Assembly (NCBI GenBank): GCA_036012125.1
Contig: DASCOS010000011.1
Location: forward strand, 1-64,000
Origin: Vicinamibacterales bacterium
GTDB lineage: Bacteria > Acidobacteriota > Vicinamibacteria > Vicinamibacterales > UBA823
DNA: 64,000 nucleotides
Direction: 5' to 3'
The notes under the pieces are model-generated. The model was not told the DNA's origin. It worked only from the letters and a program-made list of their open reading frames with translations, and did no database searches. Shown in pieces: positions 44,299 to 54,330 of the stretch. Positions within the stretch are counted from its first letter, which is position 1. Each line of letters starts with the position of its first letter. The translations under genes were made by a program, and so were the position numbers.

Positions 44299-47200
44299 TC
44301 AGTTAAACTGGACGGAAATCAACTTGGATACTCCGGGTTCTTCCATCGTAATACCGTACAGTCGATCCGCATGCTCCATCGTCTTTCTGTTGTGAGTGAT
44401 GAGCACGAACTGAGTCTCGTCAACCATCTCACGCAACATCTCAATAAACCGACCAATGTTGACATCATCAAGCGGCGCATCGATCTCATCCAGTAGACAA
44501 AACGGACTTGGCCGGTACTTAAAAATTGCAAACATAAATGCCATCGCCGAAAGAGCCTTCTCGCCACCAGAAAGTAACTGCACACTTTGAAGCCGCTTAC
44601 CGGGTGGCTGTGCGATGATTTCGATACCACTCTCTAGTAAATCAGCCTCGTCGAGAAGGACCAAACCTGCCTTGCCACCACCGAATAGTGTGGAGAACGT
44701 CTTCTGATAGTGCATGTTGATCGCGTCAAATGCAGCACGGAAACGTTCTCTCGTCGTCTTATTGATACGTCGGATTGCTTCTGCCGTCGCGGCAATCGAA
44801 TCGACCAAGTCCTTGCGTTGCGTAGTCAGAAAGTCGTGGCGGGTATCCAGTTCGTCAAACTGCTCGATCGCCATCATATTGACGGCGCCCAACTGTTCGA
44901 TTTTTCCCTTTAGCCCGGCGATCACGTCCTCTGTCGTGACAGGAACACTAGTGTCAGTCGTTTCTGCACTGTCACTGCCGACTTCATGCCCGTAATCGTC
45001 TTCACTAACCTCAGCGACCGCACCGGCAGGAGGCAACTGTGCAAAGCCGTCGTCAGGCATAACCTCACCATCAGCTTCAAGCTGCTCAACCTCGTTAATG
45101 ACTGAATCTAGATCGACCTGCAATGTCTCCAAACACGAAGTCGCCAGATGCGAGAGCTCTGCCTGAGCAGTCGCCTGTGATACCTCAAATTTACTTAAGC
45201 GATCCCGAACCTCCTCGAGCGTCTCGCGTGCCGATCGAATGGTCACATCTTCTGTCTCAACATGGCCTCTCAACTCGACTAGAAGGTCGTCGGCTGTTCG
45301 CACCTGCCCCCTGATGCTCTCCAGCTCCCGAACTCCATCATCGAGAGAGCGCTCTGATTCAATGATCTTCGCTTGCAATAACTGTTTCCGACTGTTTGCG
45401 CGGGACAGGTCGTCTCGACTACTCAGAACGCGTGACTCTAATTCCGTAGTCTCCTCCTGAAGACGGTTCACTGCAGCCTTTTCGGCCAAAGCTCTCTCGA
45501 CGAAGCGTGCATGGGAGGCCTTGCTGTCAGCAAAGCTTTGGCCCACTGTGTCAAACGACGTGCGCGCCTTAGATAGCTTCTCCTGGGCCACTGTGAGCAC
45601 TTCCTCCGCCTTTTGCTTCTCGTCATCGAGCTTGAAAAGTGACTCCCGCGCCTGCCGTTGACAGCTCTCCGCAGAAGCCTGCTCTTCCTCAGCACGCCGA
45701 CACTCAGCATCAAGCAACTCACTCTTACGCGTGACCCGTTCTGATTCCTCGCCCAATGTGGCTAACCGGAGACTAAGTTCCAGGGCCGTCTTTTCATGGA
45801 CTTGTCGTTCCTCATCGAGCTTTGCCAAAACTTCGACCGCTGCCGAGACACGTCGCTTAAGCTCGTCCAATCGCCGCCCTATCGTCTCGACACTCGTTTG
45901 TTTCTCTACGATCGTATGACGCAAAACCTTAATCTCACGCCTTGTCGCAAGAAGACCCTTGGCCGAGGACTTGGCACCACTAGACACCAAATGAACTCCA
46001 CGGACGACCTCGCCGGATAGTGTCGCAATCGATCCAGTAACGACCGTGGCCGCTTCCACAGCCTGCTCCAATGAATCAGCGAAGTAAGCACGACCGAGCA
46101 CTGAACGAATAGCAGGCGCGCATGGTCCACTGACGCGAACAACCGACATCAAGGGTAATAGTCCAGAGGGAAGTGACTCGGGAGAACTGGCAACGTGAGC
46201 CTTGGCCCCGCTATTGTCGTCGGTCGCAATCACGAGGAATCCACATCGTCCAGCATCCTTTTCACGAACAAACTTGAGTCCAGCAACGGCGTGCTCACTA
46301 CGAGCCACCACGACGTACTGAAGCAACTCACCAAGACAGGCTTCGACAGCAAGTTCGTACTTGTCGTCAACCTCAAGATAATCTGCCACGGAACCCATGT
46401 GGCTAATCTCACCGTTCGACTCAGTTAAAATCAGCCGCGCAGCATCGGCATACCCTACCCTAGCAGCCTCAACCTCCTCTAACGACTTCAGCGTCGCGGT
46501 TAGAGCGGCCAGTTCGTGTTCATCCGATCGTAGCTCCTCAGTGACTGTTTGCAGTTCACGCTGAATGCCGTCCAGCTCTCCACTTCCTTCAGCGTGAGCA
46601 ACCTCGACCCGATCCACCGCCTGCTGCGCCTCAACATGACCATCCGACGCCAGCTGGCTATTGACCGTCAAATTGTCCCGTTCGGACGCCAAGTCAACCT
46701 TCTCTAAATCAAGTTTGCCAAGATCTTCCACCACCCGTTCGCGCGCCCCGACCGCTTGCTCGACTTCATGGCGCAGGGCGGTAGCTGCATCAGCTAATGA
46801 AAACAATTCGTCCCGGGAAGATTCGACATTAGCTTCACTATTTTGAATTTCGAGACGGGCGGCGGTGTACGCTTTCTCGTCCGCAACTATTGTCTGTTCA
46901 GCTTCATGGCACGCTGTCTCAGCCCTGGTCACATCAACTCGCTGTCTCTCGAGCTTTTCACTAGCTGGGGCACGTTGAGCCTCGAGCTTCATCAACCTCT
47001 CACGAAGCTCTTCAGAGGAGACGTTCAATTCGTCGACCTGCTGCCGACAAAATTCCAACTGCTGTTGACACCGATCGATTTCCAATTCTCGGGTGTGAGC
47101 CGTGTCTCGCGTCGATGTCGCCTGAATCTCACTTTCGGTCAATTCGATCCGTTGCCGTTCTTGCCGACTCTCAAGTTCGGCCAGGTGAGCCGAAGCGGCC

Positions 47201-48126
47201 TGCTCATCAGTACGTACGTCGGCTAAGTTAGCATCAGCAGTTGCGACGGTCAGGGCGAGCGCTCGGTGCCGACGAGTGAATAGCACCTTCTCCCATCGAC
47301 GTAACTCCTCCCGTAGCCGCCGGTACCGTCGTGCTTTCGCTGCTTGACGCTTGAGTGCATTTCGTTGCTTGTCAACCTCGTGGACGATGTCGTCCACACG
47401 AGCGAGGTTTTGCTTCGCAGCTTCAACTTTTAACTCAGCAGCATGACGACGGCTTTTATACTTCGTGACGCCGGCAGCCTCTTCAATTAACTGGCGTCGG
47501 TCGATCGGACGCGCGCTCAAAATCTGGCCAATTTTCCCCTGCTCGATGACGGCATAAGCCTTCACCCCAACACCAGAATCCATCAATAGGTCCTGCACGT
47601 CTCGCAGGCGACAAATCTTGCCATCAATCAAGTATTCACTTTCACCCGAACGATATAGCCGACGGGAGACCTCCACATCACGTGCCACGCTGGACACAGA
47701 AGCCCCTAAGTCGGCTTCGGAGCCAGACACTGACTCACCCTCATCAAGAAAAATATTCGTGACGTTGCCGTGGCCATTGCTCTTCCGATTCACATCGGAT
47801 TTGTCATGCCCGTTCTTCCCACCACCTTGGCTGTGCCCATTAGACCGTCCAACGCTAGCTGCGGTGACACCTCGAAGGAGAAGCTTGACTTCAGCAGCAC
47901 CAATCGGCTTCCGACCATCGCTACCACTAAAGATGACGTCTTGCATCCGATCACCACGGAGACTTTTTGCGCTCTGCTCACCCAACACCCAAGTGATGGC
48001 ATCAACAACATTGCTCTTACCACACCCGTTGGGGCCGACGATCGCAGTCATCCCATCGTCAAACTTCAATTTGGAACGATCGGGAAAGCTCTTGAAGCCA
48101 GAAATCTCAAGGTTTTGCAAATACAT
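44299..48126 (-). CDS. smc: Chromosome segregation ATPase SMC
   Basis: A 1275-residue condensin-type SMC. Walker A is GPNGCGKS (31-38), the ABC signature LSGGEKAL near 1185, and Walker B in CLLDEIDAPLDD near 1213. Two long coiled coils flank a hinge (about 540-660, GSVADYLEVDDKYELAVEACLG). The start at 48126 (MYLQNLEISGFKSFPDRSK) is the family's beginning; the frame extends to 48180. Odd features are a roughly 55-residue insertion (about 90-148) in the N-terminal head that contains repeats of Asn-Gly-His with Gly/Lys, just before RRLYRSGESEYLIDGK, and a Pro/Asp/Ser-rich stretch before the C-terminal head. ScpA/B genes are not in the window. Confidence 0.95.
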   Translation of the reverse strand: MYLQNLEISGFKSFPDRSKLKFDDGMTAIVGPNGCGKSNVVDAITWVLGEQSAKSLRGDRMQDVIFSGSDGRKPIGAAEVKLLLRGVTAASVGRSNGHSQGGGKNGHDKSDVNRKSNGHGNVTNIFLDEGESVSGSEADLGASVSSVARDVEVSRRLYRSGESEYLIDGKICRLRDVQDLLMDSGVGVKAYAVIEQGKIGQILSARPIDRRQLIEEAAGVTKYKSRRHAAELKVEAAKQNLARVDDIVHEVDKQRNALKRQAAKARRYRRLREELRRWEKVLFTRRHRALALTVATADANLADVRTDEQAASAHLAELESRQERQRIELTESEIQATSTRDTAHTRELEIDRCQQQLEFCRQQVDELNVSSEELRERLMKLEAQRAPASEKLERQRVDVTRAETACHEAEQTIVADEKAYTAARLEIQNSEANVESSRDELFSLADAATALRHEVEQAVGARERVVEDLGKLDLEKVDLASERDNLTVNSQLASDGHVEAQQAVDRVEVAHAEGSGELDGIQRELQTVTEELRSDEHELAALTATLKSLEEVEAARVGYADAARLILTESNGEISHMGSVADYLEVDDKYELAVEACLGELLQYVVVARSEHAVAGLKFVREKDAGRCGFLVIATDDNSGAKAHVASSPESLPSGLLPLMSVVRVSGPCAPAIRSVLGRAYFADSLEQAVEAATVVTGSIATLSGEVVRGVHLVSSGAKSSAKGLLATRREIKVLRHTIVEKQTSVETIGRRLDELKRRVSAAVEVLAKLDEERQVHEKTALELSLRLATLGEESERVTRKSELLDAECRRAEEEQASAESCQRQARESLFKLDDEKQKAEEVLTVAQEKLSKARTSFDTVGQSFADSKASHARFVERALAEKAAVNRLQEETTELESRVLSSRDDLSRANSRKQLLQAKIIESERSLDDGVRELESIRGQVRTADDLLVELRGHVETEDVTIRSARETLEEVRDRLSKFEVSQATAQAELSHLATSCLETLQVDLDSVINEVEQLEADGEVMPDDGFAQLPPAGAVAEVSEDDYGHEVGSDSAETTDTSVPVTTEDVIAGLKGKIEQLGAVNMMAIEQFDELDTRHDFLTTQRKDLVDSIAATAEAIRRINKTTRERFRAAFDAINMHYQKTFSTLFGGGKAGLVLLDEADLLESGIEIIAQPPGKRLQSVQLLSGGEKALSAMAFMFAIFKYRPSPFCLLDEIDAPLDDVNIGRFIEMLREMVDETQFVLITHNRKTMEHADRLYGITMEEPGVSKLISVQFN

Positions 48127-48523
48127 CAAGAATCCTTCAATGGCTACGGACTGGGGCCAGAACAGAAACGTACGAAACACCAGCTGCGTTATTAACGGTC
48201 ATTTCACCTTGCCAATCGAGCGGCTGGGGACGCTCGATACGTTGTCCCGAAAGCTACCTCGGCGGCCGAAACGAAGGCAGGTGCCACCAGGGAAAATACA
48301 CGTCGGTTAGCGCCCCCTAAGGAAACGCCACCCGATTCCACGGGTTACTAGACGCCCGTCCCCCGCCCACTCATACCCTACGGCAGAGAGCCTCGATGCT
48401 GCACGGGCACGACGGGAGTGTACCAAGGGGCTAGGCCTTGGGGCAAGCTGAATTTTCGCCACTAAATATAGTATCTGGAGCCAGGACGCCAGCCCACGGA
48501 AGGACCGTGGCATCGCCCGGCCA
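48127..48523 (-). other. 397-base gap with structured leader upstream of smc
   Basis: No protein-coding frame here is convincing; a 68-codon frame at 48307-48513 has no recognisable domain. On the minus strand, TTGCCC and TACACT, 18 bases apart (within about 48405-48440), form a possible promoter. The roughly 280 bases after it hold several hairpins, including a perfect 8-bp stem ATCGAGCG/CGCTCGAT with an 8-base loop (48215-48238). It could be a long 5' leader or a small RNA. It does not match 6S, 4.5S/SRP, tmRNA or RNase P RNA by their core motifs. A CCACGG/CCGTGG hairpin near the ctpA end may be its terminator. Confidence 0.4.
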
Positions 48524-50140
48524 CTAATGGATGGACTGGCCTGCCACAGACAGTTGCGTCAGTGCCTCTGCATCAGCAAACAGGCTCATTGCGAACGTCG
48601 CCTGCGGATCAATCTCGACTAAATGCCGCCTCGCATCACCAACGCCAAAGAGGTCTAAGTCGATGTAATACCTGATCATGGCCCTCACAAATGCCTCGTC
48701 CTCAACCAGTTCCTCGTCATCAATCGCTATCCGTCTCTGGGTCACAAAATCCATGAAATCAGACAGCATTTCGTCTGTAACCTCAAAATCTCTGTCAACG
48801 TTGATGCGGTCCTGACCTTGTTCAGTGATTCGCGTATCCCCAGCCGCCGAATACCTCTGAGCGTAGTCAGAAAACGCCTGTCGCGTGAACAAGCGGCGAC
48901 CCAAAGGGGTGGGGTCGAACCCTTCAAGGGGCCCGGCCATAAATCGATCTGGTTCGATACCACCACCACTGAAAACATGTCGACCTGAATCGGTGTACTT
49001 TAGGTCAGTGATTGAATGGTCGCGCTCCCTTTCCTGGTCCTGCAAGGAATAGTTCAGATACTCGTCGAATGTGCCATCCCAAGGTCGTTGGATCAACCGA
49101 CCACTTGGGGTGTAGTAACGAGCTGTTGTAAGAGCCAATCCAGCACCTTGGCTTACCTGGTAGATCGACTGCACGAGCGCTTTCCCGAAAGTGGTCTCCC
49201 CGACAATGAGACCTCGATCATGATCCTGAATGGCCCCCGCAACGATCTCCGAAGCACTGGCACTGTTACGATTCACTAGAACGATCAGAGTGAGAACGGC
49301 AAAATCACTGTCCTCTCTAGCATAATAATCTTGATCTGCGTTCTGTACTCGCCCCCTCGTGTAGACGATCATGTCACCGCGTGGAAGAAATCGGTTCGCA
49401 ACACGAATAGCTTGATCGAGTGGCCCACCGGGATTGTCACGGAGATCTAGAAGTAGTTGCTGCATCCCCTGTGTAGCCAATTCCTCAAGGGCCACACCTA
49501 AATCACGATCGGTGGTCTCGGAAAAGTCTCGTAGACGGATATAACCTGTCGACTCACTAACCATGAATGCACCAAGAATCGTTTGGATATTGATCTCGTC
49601 GCGCATCACTTCAAGAGGTATCAGGACGTCGTAGCCAAGACGGCGAATGGCGATATTAACCACTGAACCCTTAGGGCCTCGGAGGCTTCTTACCGCCTGG
49701 TCACTGGTCCAGCCTTTCGCGGACTCACCTTCAATCTCGGCGATCACATCGCCGCGCCTGATGCCCTTCATATAGGCTGGCGACCCCTCGAACAACGCGA
49801 TAACTTTAATATCACCGTTTATTACTTGAATCGTAATGCCAAGACCATAATAGCGCCCCTCTTGACGCTCTCGCATCTGTGAATAGGTACGCGGGTCCAT
49901 GAAGCTCGAGTGCGGATCGAGTGTTTGCAGCATCCCATTGATCGCACTGTAAATCAGTCGATCAGTGTCGACCTCGTCAACGTAGTTAGTTTCGATTACC
50001 GCAAGGGCATTGGAGAAGGCCTTATACTGCTCCGCCACTTGATCCTGCGTCGCCAACACCCGGCCGCCAAACAGACCGCCAGCAAGCGCAGAAACAACTA
50101 CGACCATCACTAGCACCGGAAGCGACCGTATAATCCGCAT
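48524..50140 (-). CDS. ctpA: C-terminal processing peptidase, S41 family
   Basis: A 538-residue periplasmic carboxyl-terminal protease. The N-terminus is a signal or anchor (LPVLVMVVVVSALAGGLFGG). The PDZ domain is at about 95-180 (GLGITIQVINGDIKVIALFEGSPAY). The catalytic dyad is Ser295 and Lys320 (NSASASEIVAGAI and TTFGKALVQS). RDNPGGPLDQA is a family motif. A C-terminal extension of about 150 residues follows. It is divergent from tatA. Confidence 0.93.
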   Translation of the reverse strand: MRIIRSLPVLVMVVVVSALAGGLFGGRVLATQDQVAEQYKAFSNALAVIETNYVDEVDTDRLIYSAINGMLQTLDPHSSFMDPRTYSQMRERQEGRYYGLGITIQVINGDIKVIALFEGSPAYMKGIRRGDVIAEIEGESAKGWTSDQAVRSLRGPKGSVVNIAIRRLGYDVLIPLEVMRDEINIQTILGAFMVSESTGYIRLRDFSETTDRDLGVALEELATQGMQQLLLDLRDNPGGPLDQAIRVANRFLPRGDMIVYTRGRVQNADQDYYAREDSDFAVLTLIVLVNRNSASASEIVAGAIQDHDRGLIVGETTFGKALVQSIYQVSQGAGLALTTARYYTPSGRLIQRPWDGTFDEYLNYSLQDQERERDHSITDLKYTDSGRHVFSGGGIEPDRFMAGPLEGFDPTPLGRRLFTRQAFSDYAQRYSAAGDTRITEQGQDRINVDRDFEVTDEMLSDFMDFVTQRRIAIDDEELVEDEAFVRAMIRYYIDLDLFGVGDARRHLVEIDPQATFAMSLFADAEALTQLSVAGQSIH

Positions 50141-50209
50141 GCTTGGGATCGTACTAAAATAAGCTCATATCTCGCAATGAGTTCCGAACATGGCCGTGTC
50201 GAGCCTAGC

Positions 50210-50238
50210 TTGACCGGATCTGAGCACGTTCCTATAAT
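50210..50238 (+). promoter_or_regulatory. Promoter of tatA-tatC
   Basis: TTGACC (50210-50215) and a perfect TATAAT (50233-50238) are separated by exactly 17 bases, 128 bases before the tatA ATG. Confidence 0.7.
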
Positions 50239-50365
50239 GCGAGTGGTATGTTTTTACGCGCTGACAGTTCAATCACGAACTGATTGCCGCGCTGCGCATC
50301 GTCCCGGGGACGTGGATTGTCCGACCGAAGCGACCCAAAATGAAGGGTTTAAGGAGCGCTAGAAC

Positions 50366-50692
50366 ATGTTTGGCTCAATTGGAATGCCCGAACTCATTAT
50401 CATCTTCGTTATCGCCTTGATCATCTTCGGTCCACGAAAATTGCCGGAACTGGGTCGATCGCTGGGCAAAAGTATCGGTGAGTTCAAGCGCGCATCAAAC
50501 GACCTGCGTAATACACTGGAAGAGGAAATTCGGGTCGAGGATACCCGCGCACCAGAGCCAAAGAAATCAGAAACGCCGATTCCAGCTCCCGAGGAAGCGC
50601 AAGCTTCCTCAGCCGCCGCGCCCGAGCCAGCATCCGTACCGGCCGACACGAACGCGGCTTCAGAACAGAGCCCGTCAAAATCGGGCGTCTGA
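50366..50692 (+). CDS. tatA: Twin-arginine translocase TatA/TatB-family subunit
   Basis: A 108-residue membrane protein forming the pore or receptor part of the Tat export pathway. The transmembrane helix ([25 protein letters not shown]) contains [14 protein letters not shown], the hallmark hinge. An amphipathic helix and a Pro/Ala/Glu-rich tail follow. With the single TatC downstream, this may act as a combined TatA/TatB. It starts the tatA-tatC unit, 19 bases before tatC. It supplies export for the Tat-type enzymes predicted elsewhere in the window. Confidence 0.9.
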   Translation: MFGSIGMPELIIIFVIALIIFGPRKLPELGRSLGKSIGEFKRASNDLRNTLEEEIRVEDTRAPEPKKSETPIPAPEEAQASSAAAPEPASVPADTNAASEQSPSKSGV

Positions 50693-50711
50693 TTGTCCCT
50701 GACGGAACTCG

Positions 50712-51536
50712 ATGTCGTCGGAGTCAGAAAAAGACCCGCATCCCGCACCCGTCCAACCGCAATCGCTTGAGGGCCCTCAGCTCGCTGACGACGAGGGAAG
50801 CTCGGCTGGCGGTCGGATGTCATTTCTAGAGCATCTAGACGAGCTTCGGAAGCGGCTCGTCTATGCGGTCTACGGCATTCTCGGCGGCTTCGTTGTTGCG
50901 TTTGCATTTATCAAGTTCATCTTTGAATTCATCATGGTGCCGCTTCAGGAGGCACTGCCGCCTGGCGGGAAACTCATATACACAGAGCCTGGAGAAGCTT
51001 TCTTTCTCTGGATGAAGATGGCGGCGCTCGCCGGTCTCCTACTGGCAATGCCGATCCTCGTGTCCCAGATCTGGCTATTCATTGCACCCGGCCTCTACCC
51101 GCGTGAAAAGAAGTGGGCGATCCCGTTTGTTGTATTCACTTCGATCTTCTTCCTCGGAGGCGCGCTGTTCTCGCACTTTGTAGTGTTCCGATTAGCCTGG
51201 AGCTTCTTCGCAGGATTCTCGACCGACTACATGGACTTCATGCCAAAAATCGCTCCGGTGTTTTCTCTCTACGTCAAGATGATGCTGGCAATGGGGATCG
51301 TGTTCCAACTACCAACGCTCGTGTTCTTCCTCGCGAAGCTTGGACTCGTTACGCCAAAGTTTCTAATCAAGAATACAAAGTATGCAATCCTGATTATCTT
51401 CATCATTGCAGCTGTTCTGACACCGTCCGCCGATCCAGTGACGCAAACTGCTATGGCCGCGCCAATGATGGTCCTATATGGGATCAGCATCGGCATCGCG
51501 TGGGTCTTCCAGAAGGGCCAGCCCGACGACGATTAA
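50712..51536 (+). CDS. tatC: Sec-independent translocase TatC
   Basis: A 274-residue integral membrane protein, the receptor for twin-arginine signals. It has six hydrophobic segments. Family motifs include FLEHLDELRKRLVYAVYGI (residues about 37-55) and the FxxPLxEP-like AGEAFFLWMK region. The N-terminal 35 residues are acidic and Pro/Gln-rich. LTPSADPVTQTAMAAPMMVLYGIS is typical. It is convergent with proS. Confidence 0.95.
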   Translation: MSSESEKDPHPAPVQPQSLEGPQLADDEGSSAGGRMSFLEHLDELRKRLVYAVYGILGGFVVAFAFIKFIFEFIMVPLQEALPPGGKLIYTEPGEAFFLWMKMAALAGLLLAMPILVSQIWLFIAPGLYPREKKWAIPFVVFTSIFFLGGALFSHFVVFRLAWSFFAGFSTDYMDFMPKIAPVFSLYVKMMLAMGIVFQLPTLVFFLAKLGLVTPKFLIKNTKYAILIIFIIAAVLTPSADPVTQTAMAAPMMVLYGISIGIAWVFQKGQPDDD

Positions 51537-51560
51537 TACGGAAGTCTCGTTGAGTGGAAG

Positions 51561-53012
51561 TCAGTAGGACTTGGCAAAGTATGCCTGTTCTCGTGCCGGA
51601 GCTTCGCAGCGAACACAGGTTACGGAGGCTTCCAAACCACTCATGGGTAGGTTCCGAATGGTCGCCTGAGTTTCAGCCTTGATGGCGGCCTCGCAGATCG
51701 TTTCCCCACACCACGGCGAAATAACGAATCCCGGCCGGCCCGCCATAATCTTCTTAAATTCCTCATACGACGTCGTCCTGACCGTATATTCCTCACGGAA
51801 CCGACACGCACGGTCGAACAACTCCTGCTGAATCTCGCTGAGAAGCGTCTGAACCCCGGAGACAACCTCTTTACGAGCAAAAGCCACCTTATTACGGTTA
51901 TCACGGCGAACCGACAGGACCTGTGATTTTTCTATATCCTTCGGTCCGACTTCGAGGCGCACTGGCACCCCTTTAAGTTCCCATTCGGCGAACTTCCACC
52001 CCGGCGTATACGAGTCACGAGCATCCAAAGTTACCCGAACGCCTGCCGCATTGAGTTCGTCGCGAACCGATTCAGCGTAAGGCAAGATGGTTTCCTGCCA
52101 GTTACCACGCAAGATCGGCACGATGACAACTTGATAAGGTGCGATTCTAGGCGGCAAAATCAACCCAGAATCGTCGCCGTGCATCATGATCACGCCACCA
52201 ACGAGACGCGTTGACATTCCCCACGAGGTCTGCCACACGTGCTGCACTGACTTGTCCCGCGCCTGAAATGTAATATCGAACACTTTGGCAAAGTTTTGGC
52301 CCAAATGATGGGAGGTGCCTGCCTGGAGAGCACGTGCGTCACCCATAAGTGCCTCAATCGAGTAGGTGTGCACCGCTCCAGCGAACTTTTCACTTTCACT
52401 CTTGCGGCCTTCAATCACGGGCATCGCAAGTTCCTGTTCAGCGAAATCCTTGTAGACTCCCAACATACGGAGTGCTTCCTCTTCCGCTTCTTGCTCCGTC
52501 TCATGGGCGGTGTGTCCCTCCTGCCAGAGGAATTCCGTGGTTCGTAAAAACGGCCGTGTTACCTTTTCCCACCGAACCACGTTCGCCCATTGATTAATTA
52601 GGATCGGCAGGTCACGCCACGATTGGATCCACTTAGCGTACATCATGCCGATTATTGCTTCGGAAGTCGGGCGGATGACCAGTCGCTCTTCTAACTCCTC
52701 ATCACCACCTCGGGTCACCCAAGCCACCTGTGGCGCAAAACCCTCAACGTGAGCCGCTTCTTTACGTAGCAAACTCTCGGGAATGAATAAAGGGAAATAC
52801 GCGTTAACGTGGCCGGTGGCCTTGAATCGACGATCCAGCGCCTGCTGCATCAACTCCCAGATTGCGTAACCGTACGGCCGGATGATCATGCATCCTTTAA
52901 CTGGTGAGTAATCTGCGAGCTCAGCCCGCTTCACAACGTCGAGATACCATCTGGAAAAATCCTTCGACCTTGGTGTGATTTCCGTAACAAAAGCGATCTT
53001 CTTGTCCGCCAT
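51561..53012 (-). CDS. proS: Prolyl-tRNA synthetase, archaeal/eukaryotic type
   Basis: A 483-residue class II synthetase of the short (ProS type 3) form. The N-terminus KIAFVTEITPRSKDFSRWYLDVVKRAELADYSPVKG is typical of this type. Motif 2 includes RTTEFLWQEGHTAHETEQEA; motif 3 is SWGMSTRLVGGVIMMHGDD. A C-terminal zinc-like domain with CGE...C..C (CGETICEAAIK and TCVRCEAPA) replaces the editing domain of the bacterial type, so post-transfer editing of Ala-tRNA would rely on another protein. It is divergent from aroB. Confidence 0.95.
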   Translation of the reverse strand: MADKKIAFVTEITPRSKDFSRWYLDVVKRAELADYSPVKGCMIIRPYGYAIWELMQQALDRRFKATGHVNAYFPLFIPESLLRKEAAHVEGFAPQVAWVTRGGDEELEERLVIRPTSEAIIGMMYAKWIQSWRDLPILINQWANVVRWEKVTRPFLRTTEFLWQEGHTAHETEQEAEEEALRMLGVYKDFAEQELAMPVIEGRKSESEKFAGAVHTYSIEALMGDARALQAGTSHHLGQNFAKVFDITFQARDKSVQHVWQTSWGMSTRLVGGVIMMHGDDSGLILPPRIAPYQVVIVPILRGNWQETILPYAESVRDELNAAGVRVTLDARDSYTPGWKFAEWELKGVPVRLEVGPKDIEKSQVLSVRRDNRNKVAFARKEVVSGVQTLLSEIQQELFDRACRFREEYTVRTTSYEEFKKIMAGRPGFVISPWCGETICEAAIKAETQATIRNLPMSGLEASVTCVRCEAPAREQAYFAKSY

Positions 53013-53200
53013 CGAGCCGCCGCCTCACTCTTCCTAAACGTGTCGGATTGCGAATAATAAATTAATAGCGCAGCCCGACTACATCTGCCCATCCGGTGAC
53101 GTATCGTAAGACGCGCTCAGGTCACCGAGTGGGACGCACGAAAACTCCAAATTACTGCTATCCTACCATCTGATCCCTAGTCGAAGGATTTCTTCCACCG

Positions 53201-54286
53201 ATGAAACCGACTTGCATCAACATAACCTCTGGCACACACACATACCCGATTCATATCGCGACCGGCCTGACATCGCGTCTTTCATCGCTAGTTGACCAGA
53301 CAGCGCCAAAAGGCAGGCGATTCATCGTCTCTAACTCCACCATCTGGCGGATTCACGGACAATCTATTAGCACCGCACTTCCTGATGCAGAACTTATTCT
53401 GATTCCTGACGGCGAACGCTTCAAAACACTACATACAGTCAGCCGAATCTATGAATCGTTAATCCACACTGGGGCAGACCGTCAGGCGACCCTAGTAGCG
53501 GTCGGCGGTGGCATCGTAGGAGACGTGGCGGGGTTCGCAGCCGCAACGTTTCTTCGAGGTATCACTATTCTCCATGTCCCGACCACTCTTCTCGCACAGG
53601 TTGACAGTGCGATTGGCGGTAAAGTTGGAGTCAACCACACACTTGGCAAGAATCTGATTGGTGCATTCTACCCGCCGGCGTCAGTACTCATCGATCCCGA
53701 ACTACTGACCACATTGCCTCGGCGGGAGTTCCGAGCTGGCCTCTATGAAGTCATCAAATACGGGATGATCGCGGACCGTGATCTCTTCGAACGCGTTGAA
53801 CGCGATCTGTCAGCGCTGTTCGATCATAACCAGATGGCTCTCCAACCGATCATTGCAGAATGTTGTCGAATTAAGAGTTCAATCGTAGAAACAGATGAGC
53901 GGGAAGCCGGACTTCGCCGCATATTAAATTTTGGCCATACGGTCGGTCATGCGATCGAGGCAGTAACAAAATACCGTCGCTTCAAACACGGCGAGGCTGT
54001 CGGCTACGGCATGTTAGCAGCGGCCGATATCGCAGTACGACGTCGAACACTCGCGCCAGAACCCCGTAAGGCATTGTCAGAGTTAGTTACCAAACTTGGA
54101 CCTATGCCATCAGTCGCCGACCTCTCCTCAAAGCAGGTCATTGACATGATCAATCGTGATAAGAAGATTAAGGAGGGAAAGTTACACTTTGTCCTGCCGT
54201 CGTCGATCGGAACAACGATCGTCGTAGACGACGTAACAACTAGACAGATCAACGCCGCATTGAAACGACTAGGCTTAAGACCCTAA
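53201..54286 (+). CDS. aroB: 3-dehydroquinate synthase
   Basis: A 361-residue shikimate-pathway enzyme converting DAHP to 3-dehydroquinate with NAD and zinc. NAD-binding GGGIVGDVAGFAAATFLRGI, DSAIGGKVGVNHTLGKN and the metal site LNFGHTVGHAIE are clear. HGEAVGYGMLAA supplies another His. Length is normal. The upstream 188-base region (53013-53200) has no strong promoter match. It is divergent from proS and convergent with the VKOR fusion. Confidence 0.95.
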   Translation: MKPTCINITSGTHTYPIHIATGLTSRLSSLVDQTAPKGRRFIVSNSTIWRIHGQSISTALPDAELILIPDGERFKTLHTVSRIYESLIHTGADRQATLVAVGGGIVGDVAGFAAATFLRGITILHVPTTLLAQVDSAIGGKVGVNHTLGKNLIGAFYPPASVLIDPELLTTLPRREFRAGLYEVIKYGMIADRDLFERVERDLSALFDHNQMALQPIIAECCRIKSSIVETDEREAGLRRILNFGHTVGHAIEAVTKYRRFKHGEAVGYGMLAAADIAVRRRTLAPEPRKALSELVTKLGPMPSVADLSSKQVIDMINRDKKIKEGKLHFVLPSSIGTTIVVDDVTTRQINAALKRLGLRP

Positions 54287-54330
54287 CTGGTTGAGTAGAC
54301 AGTGCAGACATCAACCTGCCTCAAACGATC

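Noticed and set aside
47618-48310. 230-codon plus-strand frame over the smc start
   Set aside because: Antisense to smc, which has clear ATPase motifs.
48307-48513. 68-codon minus-strand frame in the smc upstream gap
   Set aside because: Arg-rich product with no domain; better explained as a structured non-coding stretch.
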